Origin: an uncultured Clostridia bacterium
GTDB lineage: Bacteria > Bacillota > Clostridia > Christensenellales > HGM11417
Assembly (NCBI GenBank): GCA_944332455.1
Contig: CALVJY010000012.1
Coordinates: 1 to 64,000, forward strand
DNA: 64,000 nt
Direction: 5' to 3'
The position numbers and the translations under genes were made by a program. The notes beneath the pieces were generated by a model. That model made no database searches and had not been told where the DNA came from. It was given only the letters and a program-made list of their open reading frames with translations. Numbering within the stretch: position 1 is the first letter of the stretch; the number at the start of each line of letters is the position of its first letter. Positions 38,198 through 47,766 of the stretch are shown here, piece after piece.

Positions 38198-39931
38198 ATG
38201 AGAAAATTCACCCTTCACGCTCTGTCGAAAAGGTTACTGGCATTTCTGTTTGCCGTAGCCTTTCTTTTTTTGGCTCTGTTCGGCCGTCTGTTCTACCTGC
38301 AGGTCATCGCCGGAAAGGAGCTGCAGACCCGGGCGCTGGAGCAGTGGGTGCGGGATCTGCCGATCACCCCGGCCAGGGGAAAAATTCTGGACGCCAACGG
38401 CGAGCTGCTGGCCGGGAACACCACGGTCTACGCCGTCTATGTCCGGCCCAAGGCGGTGACCGAGCCGCAGCGCACGGCGGAATTTCTCTCCCGGACGCTG
38501 GATCTCGACCCGGAGGCCCTGCTCCAAAAGATCCGGAACCGCGGCGTCTCCGAATACACCCTGAAAAGACAGGTGGACAAGGAGACCGCCGATCTGATCA
38601 TCGCCGAAGACCTCGACGGCGTCTATCTCTCCATGGACAACCTGCGGGTGTATCCGGAGGGGGATCTGCTCTCCCAGGTGCTGGGGTTTGTGTCGGTGGA
38701 CAGCGTGGGGCAGGCCGGGCTGGAACAGTACTATGATGAATATCTGAAGGGGATCGAAGGGGAGATCCTGACCCAGGCCGATCTCCAGGGCGTGGAGATC
38801 CCGGGCAGCAGCACGCTGTACCGGCCCGCGCTGCCCGGCCTGGACCTGACCCTGACCGTGGACGCCGAGATCCAGCGGATCGCCGAAAACGTCATGGAGC
38901 AGGCCTGGCGCATCCACAACCCCAAGGGGGCCAGGGCCATCGTCATGGATCCCAAGACCGGGGCGGTGCTGGCCATGGTCAACAAGCCGTCGCTGGATCT
39001 GAACGATCTGCCCCGGGACGACCTTGCCCTGCTGAACAGCCGTTCCCGCAACTCGTTGGTCATCGACATCTACGAGCCGGGCTCCACCTTCAAGATCTTT
39101 ACGGCCGCCGCCGATCTGGAGGAATACCGCAAGGGGAACCCCAAGGCTTTCTCGGCCGAGCACATCTTCGGGGATTCCCGCACCCGGGTGGTGGACGGAC
39201 AGACCATCCGCTGCTGGGACGGCCACACCAACGGAAGACACTCCCATCAGAATCTGCAGGCGGCCCTGAACAACAGCTGCAATCCCATCTTCGTGGACCT
39301 GGCGCTGGCGCTGGGGACCGAGACCTTCTATGATTACATCCGGGCCTTCGGCTTCGGAAAGCCCACGGGCATCGACTATCCGGGGGAGCAGGGCGGCCTG
39401 CTGCTGGACGAAAGCCTGGTCAAAAACTGCGACCTGGCCCGCATCGGCTTCGGGCAGACCATCGCCATGACCCCGCTGCAGCTGATCGCCGGAGTCTCGG
39501 CCGTCGTCAACGGCGGCACCTACTGCAAGCCCTACCTGCTCTCGGAGATCCGCTCGGCGGACGGGACCCTGGTCAAGCGGATCTATCCTTCGGCGGGGAG
39601 CCGGGTCATCTCCGAGGAGACCAGCGCGCAGATGCGCCGGATGCTGGAAGAAGTGGTCACCTCGGGAAGCGGCAAACAGGCCTACATCGAGGGCTATCGG
39701 GTGGGAGGCAAGACCGGGACCGCCCAAAAGTACGAAAACGGCGTCATCGCCGAGGGCAAATACGTCTCTTCCTTCATCGGCTTTTTCCCGGCGGACGATC
39801 CTCAGTACATCGCCCTGATCATCATGGACGAGCCGGAGGGGCAGCACTACGGCAGCATCGTGGCCGCGCCCTATGCCAAACTCATCTTTGAGCAGATCAT
39901 CGCCGCCAAGGACCTGAAACCGAGTTTATAA
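38198..39931 (+). CDS. ftsI: Class B penicillin-binding protein (FtsI/PBP2B/SpoVD type)
   Basis: A 577-residue septal transpeptidase. One N-terminal membrane helix (about 12-34), dimerisation domain (about 50-215), transpeptidase domain with SxxK S296-TFK299, SxN S360-C-N362 and KTG 504-506. No PASTA repeats follow, unlike typical SpoVD. The protein may serve vegetative septation or cortex synthesis; the copy number in this genome is unknown. GGAAGGAGG precedes the ATG. The division cluster stops here: mraY, mur genes and ftsW do not follow. Confidence 0.92.
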   Translation: MRKFTLHALSKRLLAFLFAVAFLFLALFGRLFYLQVIAGKELQTRALEQWVRDLPITPARGKILDANGELLAGNTTVYAVYVRPKAVTEPQRTAEFLSRTLDLDPEALLQKIRNRGVSEYTLKRQVDKETADLIIAEDLDGVYLSMDNLRVYPEGDLLSQVLGFVSVDSVGQAGLEQYYDEYLKGIEGEILTQADLQGVEIPGSSTLYRPALPGLDLTLTVDAEIQRIAENVMEQAWRIHNPKGARAIVMDPKTGAVLAMVNKPSLDLNDLPRDDLALLNSRSRNSLVIDIYEPGSTFKIFTAAADLEEYRKGNPKAFSAEHIFGDSRTRVVDGQTIRCWDGHTNGRHSHQNLQAALNNSCNPIFVDLALALGTETFYDYIRAFGFGKPTGIDYPGEQGGLLLDESLVKNCDLARIGFGQTIAMTPLQLIAGVSAVVNGGTYCKPYLLSEIRSADGTLVKRIYPSAGSRVISEETSAQMRRMLEEVVTSGSGKQAYIEGYRVGGKTGTAQKYENGVIAEGKYVSSFIGFFPADDPQYIALIIMDEPEGQHYGSIVAAPYAKLIFEQIIAAKDLKPSL

Positions 39932-39949
39932 GACAATTTCACCGTTAAA

Positions 39950-39962
39950 AATTATTTTTGAA
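39950..39962 (+). repeat. AT-rich intergenic motif, copy H
   Basis: AATTATTTTTGAA, 18 bases after the ftsI stop codon. Confidence 0.5.
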
Positions 39963-39993
39963 AAAATCAATATTTTAAATGAAAGTCAAATTT

Positions 39994-40167
39994 TTAAGGC
40001 AGCACCTCACGAAGATTGTGAGCGTCCGCCGTCAGATTTTTCGTCAATTCGTCCAAAATCGACGCAGGAATACTGGATGTATTTCAAGGAGATTTTGGGC
40101 CAAGTGGCGGAAAACCAAGCAAGGCGGCACAAAGCCGTCAGGCGTTCTTTGTGCGGGGATGCCTTAA
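39994..40167 (+). mobile_element. MITE-like element, copy 2
   Basis: A 174-bp element bounded by TTAAGGCAGCACCTCACGAA and, inverted, TGCGGGGATGCCTTAA. It is in the same orientation as the copy at 34024 and differs by scattered substitutions. The ends form imperfect inverted repeats of about 20 bp. Flanking TTAA may be the duplicated target. Confidence 0.8.
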
Positions 40168-40213
40168 TTTGGATCACAGGGATTGCTTTTGTTATCCTGA
40201 TTTAGAGAACTTT

Positions 40214-40250
40214 TTTAAACGGCGCTCCGAAATTCGGAGCGCCGTTTAAA
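40214..40250. terminator. Hairpin with 18-bp arms
   Basis: TTTAAACGGCGCTCCGAA (40214-40231), one central base, exact complement 40233-40250. Placed between the division cluster and the TetR gene; no long T-run outside the stem. Confidence 0.55.
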
Positions 40251-40372
40251 CGATCAATTCCGGATCGAGTTCGCTAAAAGGCGGGAGGGGATTTATCGAA
40301 CAGCTCCTTCGTTTGACGCCCTCTTTGAAAAATACACCGTTCGGCGGCTTAAAAAGGTCGAAAACGCTACAG

Positions 40373-40394
40373 CAGAGAAGTTCTGTGCTATAAT
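40373..40394 (+). promoter_or_regulatory. TetR gene promoter with overlapping palindrome
   Basis: Extended -10 box TG-C-TATAAT (40386-40394) overlapped upstream by CAGAGAAGTTCTGTG (40373-40387), which matches its own complement at 12 of 15 positions: a likely autoregulatory operator. Confidence 0.5.
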
Positions 40395-40442
40395 AAAACA
40401 AACGTTGCAGAACAAAAGTTTTAAATAGAGCCGAAAAATGTC

Positions 40443-40495
40443 TTAAGGCAACACTGCAAGAAGGCGCCGCCGTCAGGCCGCCCTTGAGTGGTGCC
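40443..40495 (+). repeat. Possible deleted MITE relic
   Basis: TTAAGGCAACACTGCAAGAA resembles the left end of the MITE and GCCGTCAGG plus GTGGTGCC its right part. The middle and the final TTAA are missing. Confidence 0.35.
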
Positions 40496-40567
40496 GCCGC
40501 TCCCTTTCCGAAAAAGGGGCCGGGCTTTTGTTCAAGACCATGAAAAATCAAGCGGAAAGGAGAAAAA

Positions 40568-41257
40568 ATGCCGCCAAAAGCAAAGTTTTCCAGAGAGGAG
40601 ATCGTGCAGGCCGGCCTTGCGATCGTCCGGGAGGAGGGGCTTTCGGGGCTGACCGCCCGGGCCCTGGGGGCCAGGCTGGGCAGTTCCGCCCGCCCCGTCT
40701 TTACCGTGTTTTCCGGCATGGAGGAGGTGGAATCCGCCGTGATCGCCGCCGTCCGGGCCGTCTATTCCGCCTACGTCCGGGAGGGGATGGCCGAAGCGGT
40801 CCCCTTCCGGGGGGTGGGCAAGCAGTACATCCGCTTTGCGGTGCGGGAACCCCGGCTCTTTCAGCTGCTGTTCATGCAAGAAGCAGAGGGCGACCTGAAG
40901 GGGATCCTCCCCGCGATCGAGGAGCACTATGCCGAGATCCTGCAGAGCGTGCGGGACAGCTACGGGGTGGACGGGGAGACGGCCGAGGGCCTTTACCGCC
41001 ATCTGTGGATCTACACCCACGGCATCGCCGCCCTCTGCGCGACCGGGACCTGTCGGTTTACCGAGGCGGAGATCGTGCGGATGATGGGCGAGGTGATGGC
41101 CGGCCTGCTGCGGCTGCATCGGCCGAAAACAGCCGGAGAGGCCTCCCGGGCGTCCGCGGAGGAAAGCGGGGAGACAGCCCGGGCGCCGGCGGGCAGCGGA
41201 CAGGAAACGGCCCGAAACGGGTCGAAAAACGATGGAAGAAAGGAGGAAGCGCCATGA
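40568..41257 (+). CDS. TetR-family transcriptional regulator
   Basis: A 229-residue regulator. Helix-turn-helix at about residues 25-46 (LTARALGARLGSSARPVFTVF), ligand domain after residue 60 with a WHG-like core, and an Ala/Gly/Glu-rich tail of about 40 residues that is probably disordered. AAAGGAG precedes the ATG. Its stop overlaps the ATPase start (ATGA), so it is translationally coupled to the exporter it probably represses. Confidence 0.88.
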   Translation: MPPKAKFSREEIVQAGLAIVREEGLSGLTARALGARLGSSARPVFTVFSGMEEVESAVIAAVRAVYSAYVREGMAEAVPFRGVGKQYIRFAVREPRLFQLLFMQEAEGDLKGILPAIEEHYAEILQSVRDSYGVDGETAEGLYRHLWIYTHGIAALCATGTCRFTEAEIVRMMGEVMAGLLRLHRPKTAGEASRASAEESGETARAPAGSGQETARNGSKNDGRKEEAP

Positions 41258-41943
41258 TCAGTCTGCGAGGCGTGACGAAGTCCTACGGCAGGGGGGCCGG
41301 CCTGACCCGGGTCCTGAAGGGGGTGGATCTGGAGATCCCCGACGGCAGTTTTTCGGTCATTTTAGGGGCCTCGGGATCGGGCAAGACCACCCTGCTGAAC
41401 GTCATGTCCGGCCTGGAGCGTCCGGATGAGGGCAGCGTTCGGGTGGACGGGCAGGAACTTTCCGGCCTTACCGACCGCGAACTGACCGCCTTCCGGAAGC
41501 GGACGGTGGGTTTTGTCTTTCAGCAGTACTATCTGCTCCCCGATCTGACGGTGGAAAAGAATGTGCGCATGGGGGCGGACCTGGCCGGGAACCCGGATTT
41601 TTCAGGGATCCTCGAGTCCGTGGGATTGGGCGACAAGCGGAAAAAATACCCCGGCGAGCTTTCGGGCGGGGAGCAGCAGCGGGTCTCCATTGCCCGGGCC
41701 CTGGCCAAGCGGCCCCAAGTGCTGTTCGCCGACGAGCCTACCGGGGCTCTGGACGAGCAGACCGGCCGTCAGGTCCTAGATGTCATGGCCCGGATGCGGC
41801 AGAAGCTGGGCCTTACCGTGGTCATGGTCACCCATAATCAAAACATCGCGCAGATGGCCGACCGGGTGATCACCATGAACAGCGGGAAGATCCTCGGCCA
41901 GGCCGAGGGCGGGAGCAAGTCGGCCTTCGAGATCGGGTGGTGA
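41254..41943 (+). CDS. ABC transporter ATP-binding protein (LolD/MacB type)
   Basis: A 229-residue ATPase. Walker [10 protein letters not shown] (about 42-50), Q-loop [15 protein letters not shown], signature [15 protein letters not shown] (about 138-152), Walker [13 protein letters not shown] and H-loop MVTHNQNIA. Closest in style to ATPases that pair with FtsX-type permeases for antimicrobial-peptide or lipoprotein export. The start at 41254 follows GGAGG and the family N-terminus [14 protein letters not shown]; the longer upstream frame is a shadow of TetR. Confidence 0.95.
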   Translation: MISLRGVTKSYGRGAGLTRVLKGVDLEIPDGSFSVILGASGSGKTTLLNVMSGLERPDEGSVRVDGQELSGLTDRELTAFRKRTVGFVFQQYYLLPDLTVEKNVRMGADLAGNPDFSGILESVGLGDKRKKYPGELSGGEQQRVSIARALAKRPQVLFADEPTGALDEQTGRQVLDVMARMRQKLGLTVVMVTHNQNIAQMADRVITMNSGKILGQAEGGSKSAFEIGW

Positions 41944-41947
41944 GAGC

Positions 41948-43078
41948 ATGTTCATTCGCGGGAAAGATCTGATCAAACTGGCTGCCATCGCCGTCGTGAC
42001 CTGCTGCGCGGTGTTTGTCTGCACGCTGTTTCTCAACTACATGCAGGACCTGGCCGACGTCGGGGGAGAGATCGCCTCGGAAGCCGGGCGGATCCTCTAC
42101 GAGGCCCAGATGTCCATGGGAAAGGTGACCTGCGCCGTCACGGGCGGCTGTCTGGTCCTGACCTCGGCCGTGCTGCTGGCCTTCTATGTCAAAAACTACG
42201 TCGATGCGCACGGCCGGGAGCTGGGCGTCCTCAAGGCCCTGGGCATGTCGGAGTGGCGGATCGCGGCAGCGTTCTGGGTGTTCGGCCTGAGCGTGCTGGC
42301 CGGCTGCCTGCTCGGCTTTGTGCTGGCCTTTGCCTACATGCCACGATTCTACGCCGTTCAGAACGCCGACGGCCTGTTTCCCGACATGGCGGTCCGCCTG
42401 CACCCCGGCCTGATCTGGTGGGAGATCCTCCTGCCGTCGCTGTGCTTTGCCGGGCTGGCCGTGTTCTGCGCCGCCCGGAAGCTCCGGCGCCCAGCTCTGG
42501 AGCTGCTGCGGGGAAAGCAGGAGATCTCTTTCCGTCCGGCCGCCTCCGGGGATCTGCCCTTTTTAAAGGATCTCCGGCGGCAGACCCTTCGTCGGAAAAA
42601 GGTCCTCGCCTTTTTGGTGACCTTTTCGGCCTTCTGCTTTTCGGCCATGACCCAGATGTCCCTGTCGATGTTCGATCTGGCCAGCGCCACGTTTGCCTGG
42701 ATGATCCTGGCCATCGGCCTCATCCTGGCCTTTGTCACCCTGATGCTCTCCCTGAGCAGCGTGGTCAGGGCCAACGCCGGGACCATCGCCATGATGCGGG
42801 CCTTCGGCTACCCGGATTCCGCCTGTTCGTCCGCCGTGCTGGGCGGCTACCGCCCGCTGAGCTGGATCGGCTTTGCGGTGGGCACGATCTACCAGTACGG
42901 ACTGCTGAAACTTGTGATGACGTTTGTCTTTGCCGGGGTGGAGGGAATGCCCGCCTACTCCTTCAACTTTTGGGCGCTGGCCCTTTCCCTGGTCCTCTTT
43001 GCGGCGGTCTATGAGCTCATCCTGTACCGCTTTTCCCAAAAGCTGAACGCCCTGCCGCTTCGGGCCGTCATGATCTGA
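41948..43078 (+). CDS. FtsX-type ABC permease, short form
   Basis: A 376-residue permease. One helix at about 9-30, then FtsX cores at about 58-165 (VKNYVDAHGRELGVLKALGMSEWRI) and about 215-370 (ANAGTIAMMRAFGYPDSAC). Usual partners of such ATPases have 650-850 residues with a large outer domain; here the outer loop between helices 1 and 2 is only about 25 residues. It may be a minimal permease or one that dimerises. It follows the ATPase by 4 bases and precedes a hairpin. Confidence 0.8.
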   Translation: MFIRGKDLIKLAAIAVVTCCAVFVCTLFLNYMQDLADVGGEIASEAGRILYEAQMSMGKVTCAVTGGCLVLTSAVLLAFYVKNYVDAHGRELGVLKALGMSEWRIAAAFWVFGLSVLAGCLLGFVLAFAYMPRFYAVQNADGLFPDMAVRLHPGLIWWEILLPSLCFAGLAVFCAARKLRRPALELLRGKQEISFRPAASGDLPFLKDLRRQTLRRKKVLAFLVTFSAFCFSAMTQMSLSMFDLASATFAWMILAIGLILAFVTLMLSLSSVVRANAGTIAMMRAFGYPDSACSSAVLGGYRPLSWIGFAVGTIYQYGLLKLVMTFVFAGVEGMPAYSFNFWALALSLVLFAAVYELILYRFSQKLNALPLRAVMI

Positions 43079-43119
43079 AAGACGGGATAATCTGAAATTT
43101 GCAAAGAATCGCGTCAAAA

Positions 43120-43132
43120 AATAATTTTTGAA
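43120..43132 (+). repeat. AT-rich intergenic motif, copy G
   Basis: AATAATTTTTGAA, 41 bases after the permease stop codon; preceded by TAATCTGAAAT, as in copy I. Confidence 0.5.
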
Positions 43133-43168
43133 CAAATTGATATGTAAAAAAGAGACCCTTATCCATTT

Positions 43169-43208
43169 GAACAGCCCGACAAGATCCCGCCGATCCGTCG
43201 GGCTGTTC
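43169..43208 (+). terminator. Hairpin after the ABC exporter
   Basis: GAACAGCCCGAC (43169-43180) with GTCGGGCTGTTC (43197-43208), 16-base loop, weak T tail. Confidence 0.6.
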
Positions 43209-43239
43209 TGAATTATGCGGGAAATCGGAGGGAATAACA

Positions 43240-43268
43240 TTGACTTTTTGCCCGAAATGCGATACAAT
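43240..43268 (+). promoter_or_regulatory. Promoter of metK
   Basis: TTGACT (43240-43245), 17-bp spacer, TACAAT (43263-43268), 30 bases before the start. There is no room for a SAM riboswitch between promoter and gene. Confidence 0.8.
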
Positions 43269-43298
43269 AGGGGAGAAAAAAACCAAGGATCCACCAAG

Positions 43299-44432
<1,134 letters not shown>

Positions 44433-44532
44433 TGCCCGGCCGGACGTCTGAAGCTCGGATTTGGAGCGCCCGGTCTGCATCTGAGGGCGCGGAAAAGTCC
44501 GGAGTTCAAGGGGATTGGAGAGTAACTGTTTG

Positions 44533-44545
44533 TTCAATAATCATT
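44533..44545 (-). repeat. AT-rich intergenic motif, copy E
   Basis: TTCAATAATCATT, 44 bases before the recD2 start; identical in complement to the core of copy B. Confidence 0.55.
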
Positions 44546-44589
44546 TTTTTGGCTGAAATTTTAAAAAATTCAGCCGTCGGAAGGACCGG

Positions 44590-46833
44590 ATGAAACTTTC
44601 GGGGAGCATCGAACACATCGTCTACCGCAGCGAGGAAACCGGCTACACCGTGGCGGTGGTGGACGTCGAGGGAAAGCCAACCACTTGCGTTGGCTCTTTT
44701 CCTATGCTCTCCGAAGGGGAATGGCTGGAGGCCGAGGGGGAATTTACCGAGAGCAAGTACGGCACCCAGTTCAAGGTCTCCCGCTTCCGGCTGAAGCCCC
44801 CCGACAACGAGGACGGCATCGCCCGCTTTCTGGCCTCCGGCCTGATCCGGGGGGTGGGCGAGGCCACGGCTTCGGCCATCGTCTCCAGGTTCGGCAAAGA
44901 GGCCCTGGACGTCATCGAGTTTTCGCCCGCCCGCCTGGCCGAGATCCGGGGGATCTCCGAACGCAAGGCGCTGGAGATCTCCGAAAACTTCAAGAGCGTC
45001 CGCAACGTTTCGGCCTCGGTGATCTATCTCCAGCAGTACGGCGTGACGGCGGCGATGGCCCTCCGCATCGTCAAGGTCTACCGCGAGCGGACCGAGGAGC
45101 TGGTCGGCAAAAATCCCTACCGCCTCATCGAGGACGTGGACGGCATCGGCTTTCTGACCGCCGACCGCATCGCCCGGGAGATGGGGGTGGGTCGGGACAG
45201 CGACTTCCGCCTCCGGGCGGGCCTTCTGCACTGCATGCAGGAGCTGACCCAGAATTCGGGCAGCACCTTCTGCCGGGAGTCCGAGCTGATCCGCTCCGCC
45301 CGCTCTCTGCTGGACCTGCCGGCCGAGGGATTTGAGGCGCGCTGCCAGAGCCAGATCCGCCAATTGCTGCTGGACCGCAAGCTGACGGCCTGGACGGAGG
45401 AGGGGGAGCCCTGCGTGGCGCTGACCCTGTATTACAAGATCGAAAAGAGCCTGGCCGCCCGCCTGCTCAATCTGGAGGCGGAGTTCCGCCACCCCATCGC
45501 CGACTGCGAGGGGGAGATCGCGCACTACGAAAAGATCAACGGCATCGCCCTGCACGAGGGGCAGAAGGAGGCCGTGCGGGCCGCCCTGGAGCACGGCGTC
45601 TCGGTGATCACGGGCGGACCGGGGACGGGCAAGACCACCATCGTCCGCTGCGTTCTGCACCTGCTCCGGGAAAACGGCCTGAAAGCGGTGCTCTGCGCGC
45701 CCACCGGCCGGGCGGCCAAGCGGCTGGCCGAGTCCACCGGGGAGGAGGCCGCCACCATCCACCGCCTGCTGGATCTGGATTTCAAGGACGGGAGGGGCTT
45801 TTTCACCTTCAACGAACAGACCCGGCTGCCGGCCGACGCCGTCATCGTGGACGAGGTCTCCATGGTGGACTGCGCCCTGATGAACAGCCTGGCCAGCGCG
45901 GTGCGGCCGGGCAGACGCCTCATTCTGGTGGGGGACAAGGATCAGCTGCCCTCGGTCTCGCCCGGAAACGTGCTGGCGGACATCATCGCCAGCGGAGAGT
46001 TTTCGGTGACCCAGCTCACCCACATCTACCGCCAGTCGGCCACCAGCCAGATCGCGGCCAACGCCCACCGCATCAACCGGGGAGAGTTCCCCCTGTTCGC
46101 GGGCCGGGATTCGGATTTTCTGCTCTGCGAGCGGGAGGATCCCGGACAGATCCTGGCCGAGCTGGAGAGCATGTGCTGCACCCGGATTCCCCGGTACCTG
46201 GGGACCGATCCCACCGAGATCCAGGTGCTGGCCCCCATGAAGCGGGGGCTTCTGGGGGTGGAAAACCTCAACCGCAGGCTGCAAAAACTCCTCAACCCGC
46301 CCCTGACCGGCAAGGCCGAGCTCTCCGAGGGGAATCAGGTCTTCCGGGTGGGGGATAAAGTCATGCAGACCGTCAATAATTACAACATGGAGTGGGAACG
46401 CTCCGGCGAGGGCGCCTTCACCGAGCGGGGCAGCGGGGTGTTCAACGGGGACATCGGCCTGGTGGAGGAGGTCGATCAGCCCACCGGCAGCCTGACCGTC
46501 CGCTTCGACGACGGCCGGCTCTGCCGCTGCTCGGCGGTGGACCTGCCCGATCTCACCCTGTCCTACGCCATCAGCATCCACAAGAGCCAGGGCTGCGAAT
46601 TCGACGCCGCCGTCATCCCGGTGACCTCCGGCCCGCCCGCCCTGTTCAACCGGAATCTGCTCTACACCGCCGTCACCCGGGCCAAAAAGCTGGTGGTGCT
46701 CATCGGATCCAGGGCCGCCATCGCCCGCATGATCGCCAACAACTACATCGAAAAGCGGAACACCATGCTGACGGGGCTGTTGCGGAGCGAAAAGGAAAAG
46801 CGGAAGGCGCTGGCGGGGGACGAAGATGAATGA
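44590..46833 (+). CDS. recD2: RecD2-type 5'-3' DNA helicase
   Basis: A 747-residue superfamily 1B helicase not associated with RecBC. N-terminal OB-like and helix-hairpin-helix region (about 1-200: LIRGVGEATASAIVSRFG), Walker A GGPGTGKTT (342-350), APTGRAAKRLAE, Walker B VDEVSMVD, GDKDQLPSVSPGNVL, and the C-terminal YAISIHKSQGCEFD and YTAVTRAKK motifs. GGAAGGA precedes the ATG. The 3' end overlaps comFC by 8 bases. Confidence 0.95.
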   Translation: MKLSGSIEHIVYRSEETGYTVAVVDVEGKPTTCVGSFPMLSEGEWLEAEGEFTESKYGTQFKVSRFRLKPPDNEDGIARFLASGLIRGVGEATASAIVSRFGKEALDVIEFSPARLAEIRGISERKALEISENFKSVRNVSASVIYLQQYGVTAAMALRIVKVYRERTEELVGKNPYRLIEDVDGIGFLTADRIAREMGVGRDSDFRLRAGLLHCMQELTQNSGSTFCRESELIRSARSLLDLPAEGFEARCQSQIRQLLLDRKLTAWTEEGEPCVALTLYYKIEKSLAARLLNLEAEFRHPIADCEGEIAHYEKINGIALHEGQKEAVRAALEHGVSVITGGPGTGKTTIVRCVLHLLRENGLKAVLCAPTGRAAKRLAESTGEEAATIHRLLDLDFKDGRGFFTFNEQTRLPADAVIVDEVSMVDCALMNSLASAVRPGRRLILVGDKDQLPSVSPGNVLADIIASGEFSVTQLTHIYRQSATSQIAANAHRINRGEFPLFAGRDSDFLLCEREDPGQILAELESMCCTRIPRYLGTDPTEIQVLAPMKRGLLGVENLNRRLQKLLNPPLTGKAELSEGNQVFRVGDKVMQTVNNYNMEWERSGEGAFTERGSGVFNGDIGLVEEVDQPTGSLTVRFDDGRLCRCSAVDLPDLTLSYAISIHKSQGCEFDAAVIPVTSGPPALFNRNLLYTAVTRAKKLVVLIGSRAAIARMIANNYIEKRNTMLTGLLRSEKEKRKALAGDEDE

Positions 46834-47659
46834 GAAGCAGGGGACAAATGGGACCGAGAAGGGCAAAAGCCGGAGCGAACGACTCAAAAAATGCCTCAAA
46901 AGGGGCATGATCGTTCTGCAGGAGACCTTTTTCCCGACGGACTACGTCTGCGAACTCTGCCGGAGGGAAAAACCCTCGGACGGCTGTCCGGTCTGCCTCC
47001 GCTGCCGGGAGGATCTGCCCTTCCTGAAGGAAAACTACTGCCACCGCTGCGGGGCCTACGTCGGCGACGAGTCCGACTTTTGCAACAACTGCGCCGAGCA
47101 CACCCCGCTGTTCACCCAGGGCGCCTCGGTCTTTTCCTACGAGGGCGGGGCCAAAAGGCTGCTCCTCAAGTATAAGGAGGGCAGGGGCCGCTATCTGGCG
47201 GACTGGTTTGCGGAACTTCTGATCGAGCGGGCCGGGGAAATGGGCTGGTCGGCCGACTGTTTGACCTATGTGCCCATGACGGCCAAAAAGCGGCGGAGGC
47301 GGGGCTTCAATCAGGCCGAGGTCCTGGCCAGAAAGATGGGGGAAAGGACCGGGCTGCCCGTTCTGCCCCTGCTGGAAAAGGTCAAGGATCCTCCGCACGC
47401 CCAGAAGGAGCTGTCCAAGGAGGAGCGGCTGGAAAACCTCAAGGGCTGTTTTGTCTGCCCGGCCGGGGAGAGCCTGAAGGGGATGCGCATCCTGCTGATC
47501 GACGACGTCAAGACCACCGGCGCCACGGCCGAGGAGTGCGCCCGGGTGCTGTTTAAAAAGCGGGCGGCCGAGGTTTTGCTGCTTACGCTGTGCTCGACCC
47601 GGCCCAAAATTACCTGGGAAGAGCCCGAGGAAGGCGAAAAACCCGAAAACGCCCCCTAA
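46826..47659 (+). CDS. comFC: ComF-family phosphoribosyltransferase-like protein
   Basis: A 277-residue protein. N-terminal zinc-binding cysteine pairs (CELC, CPVC, CHRC, CNNC between residues about 42-92) and a C-terminal PRTase domain with VLLIDDVKTTGAT-like segment ILLIDDVKTTGAT (about 215-227). ComFC is needed for DNA uptake in Bacillus. It keeps the RRGFNQAEVLARKM motif. The acidic C-terminus (EEPEEGEKPENAP) is extra. Operon with recD2. Confidence 0.9.
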   Translation: MNEKQGTNGTEKGKSRSERLKKCLKRGMIVLQETFFPTDYVCELCRREKPSDGCPVCLRCREDLPFLKENYCHRCGAYVGDESDFCNNCAEHTPLFTQGASVFSYEGGAKRLLLKYKEGRGRYLADWFAELLIERAGEMGWSADCLTYVPMTAKKRRRRGFNQAEVLARKMGERTGLPVLPLLEKVKDPPHAQKELSKEERLENLKGCFVCPAGESLKGMRILLIDDVKTTGATAEECARVLFKKRAAEVLLLTLCSTRPKITWEEPEEGEKPENAP

Positions 47660-47664
47660 AATGA

Positions 47665-47693
47665 TTTACAGAAAGGCAAAAATAGTGTAAAAT
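47665..47693 (+). promoter_or_regulatory. Promoter of secA
   Basis: TTTACA (47665-47670), 17-bp spacer, TAAAAT (47688-47693). Confidence 0.7.
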
Positions 47694-47766
47694 AAATAGG
47701 ATATTATTGTGGAAAAGTCGGGCGCTTTCAGGAGCCTGATTTTTTCTGAGAACAGAGAGGTTTTTT

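Noticed and set aside
43209..43298. SAM riboswitch before metK
   Set aside because: The promoter lies only 30 bases before the start codon, leaving no space for the aptamer.
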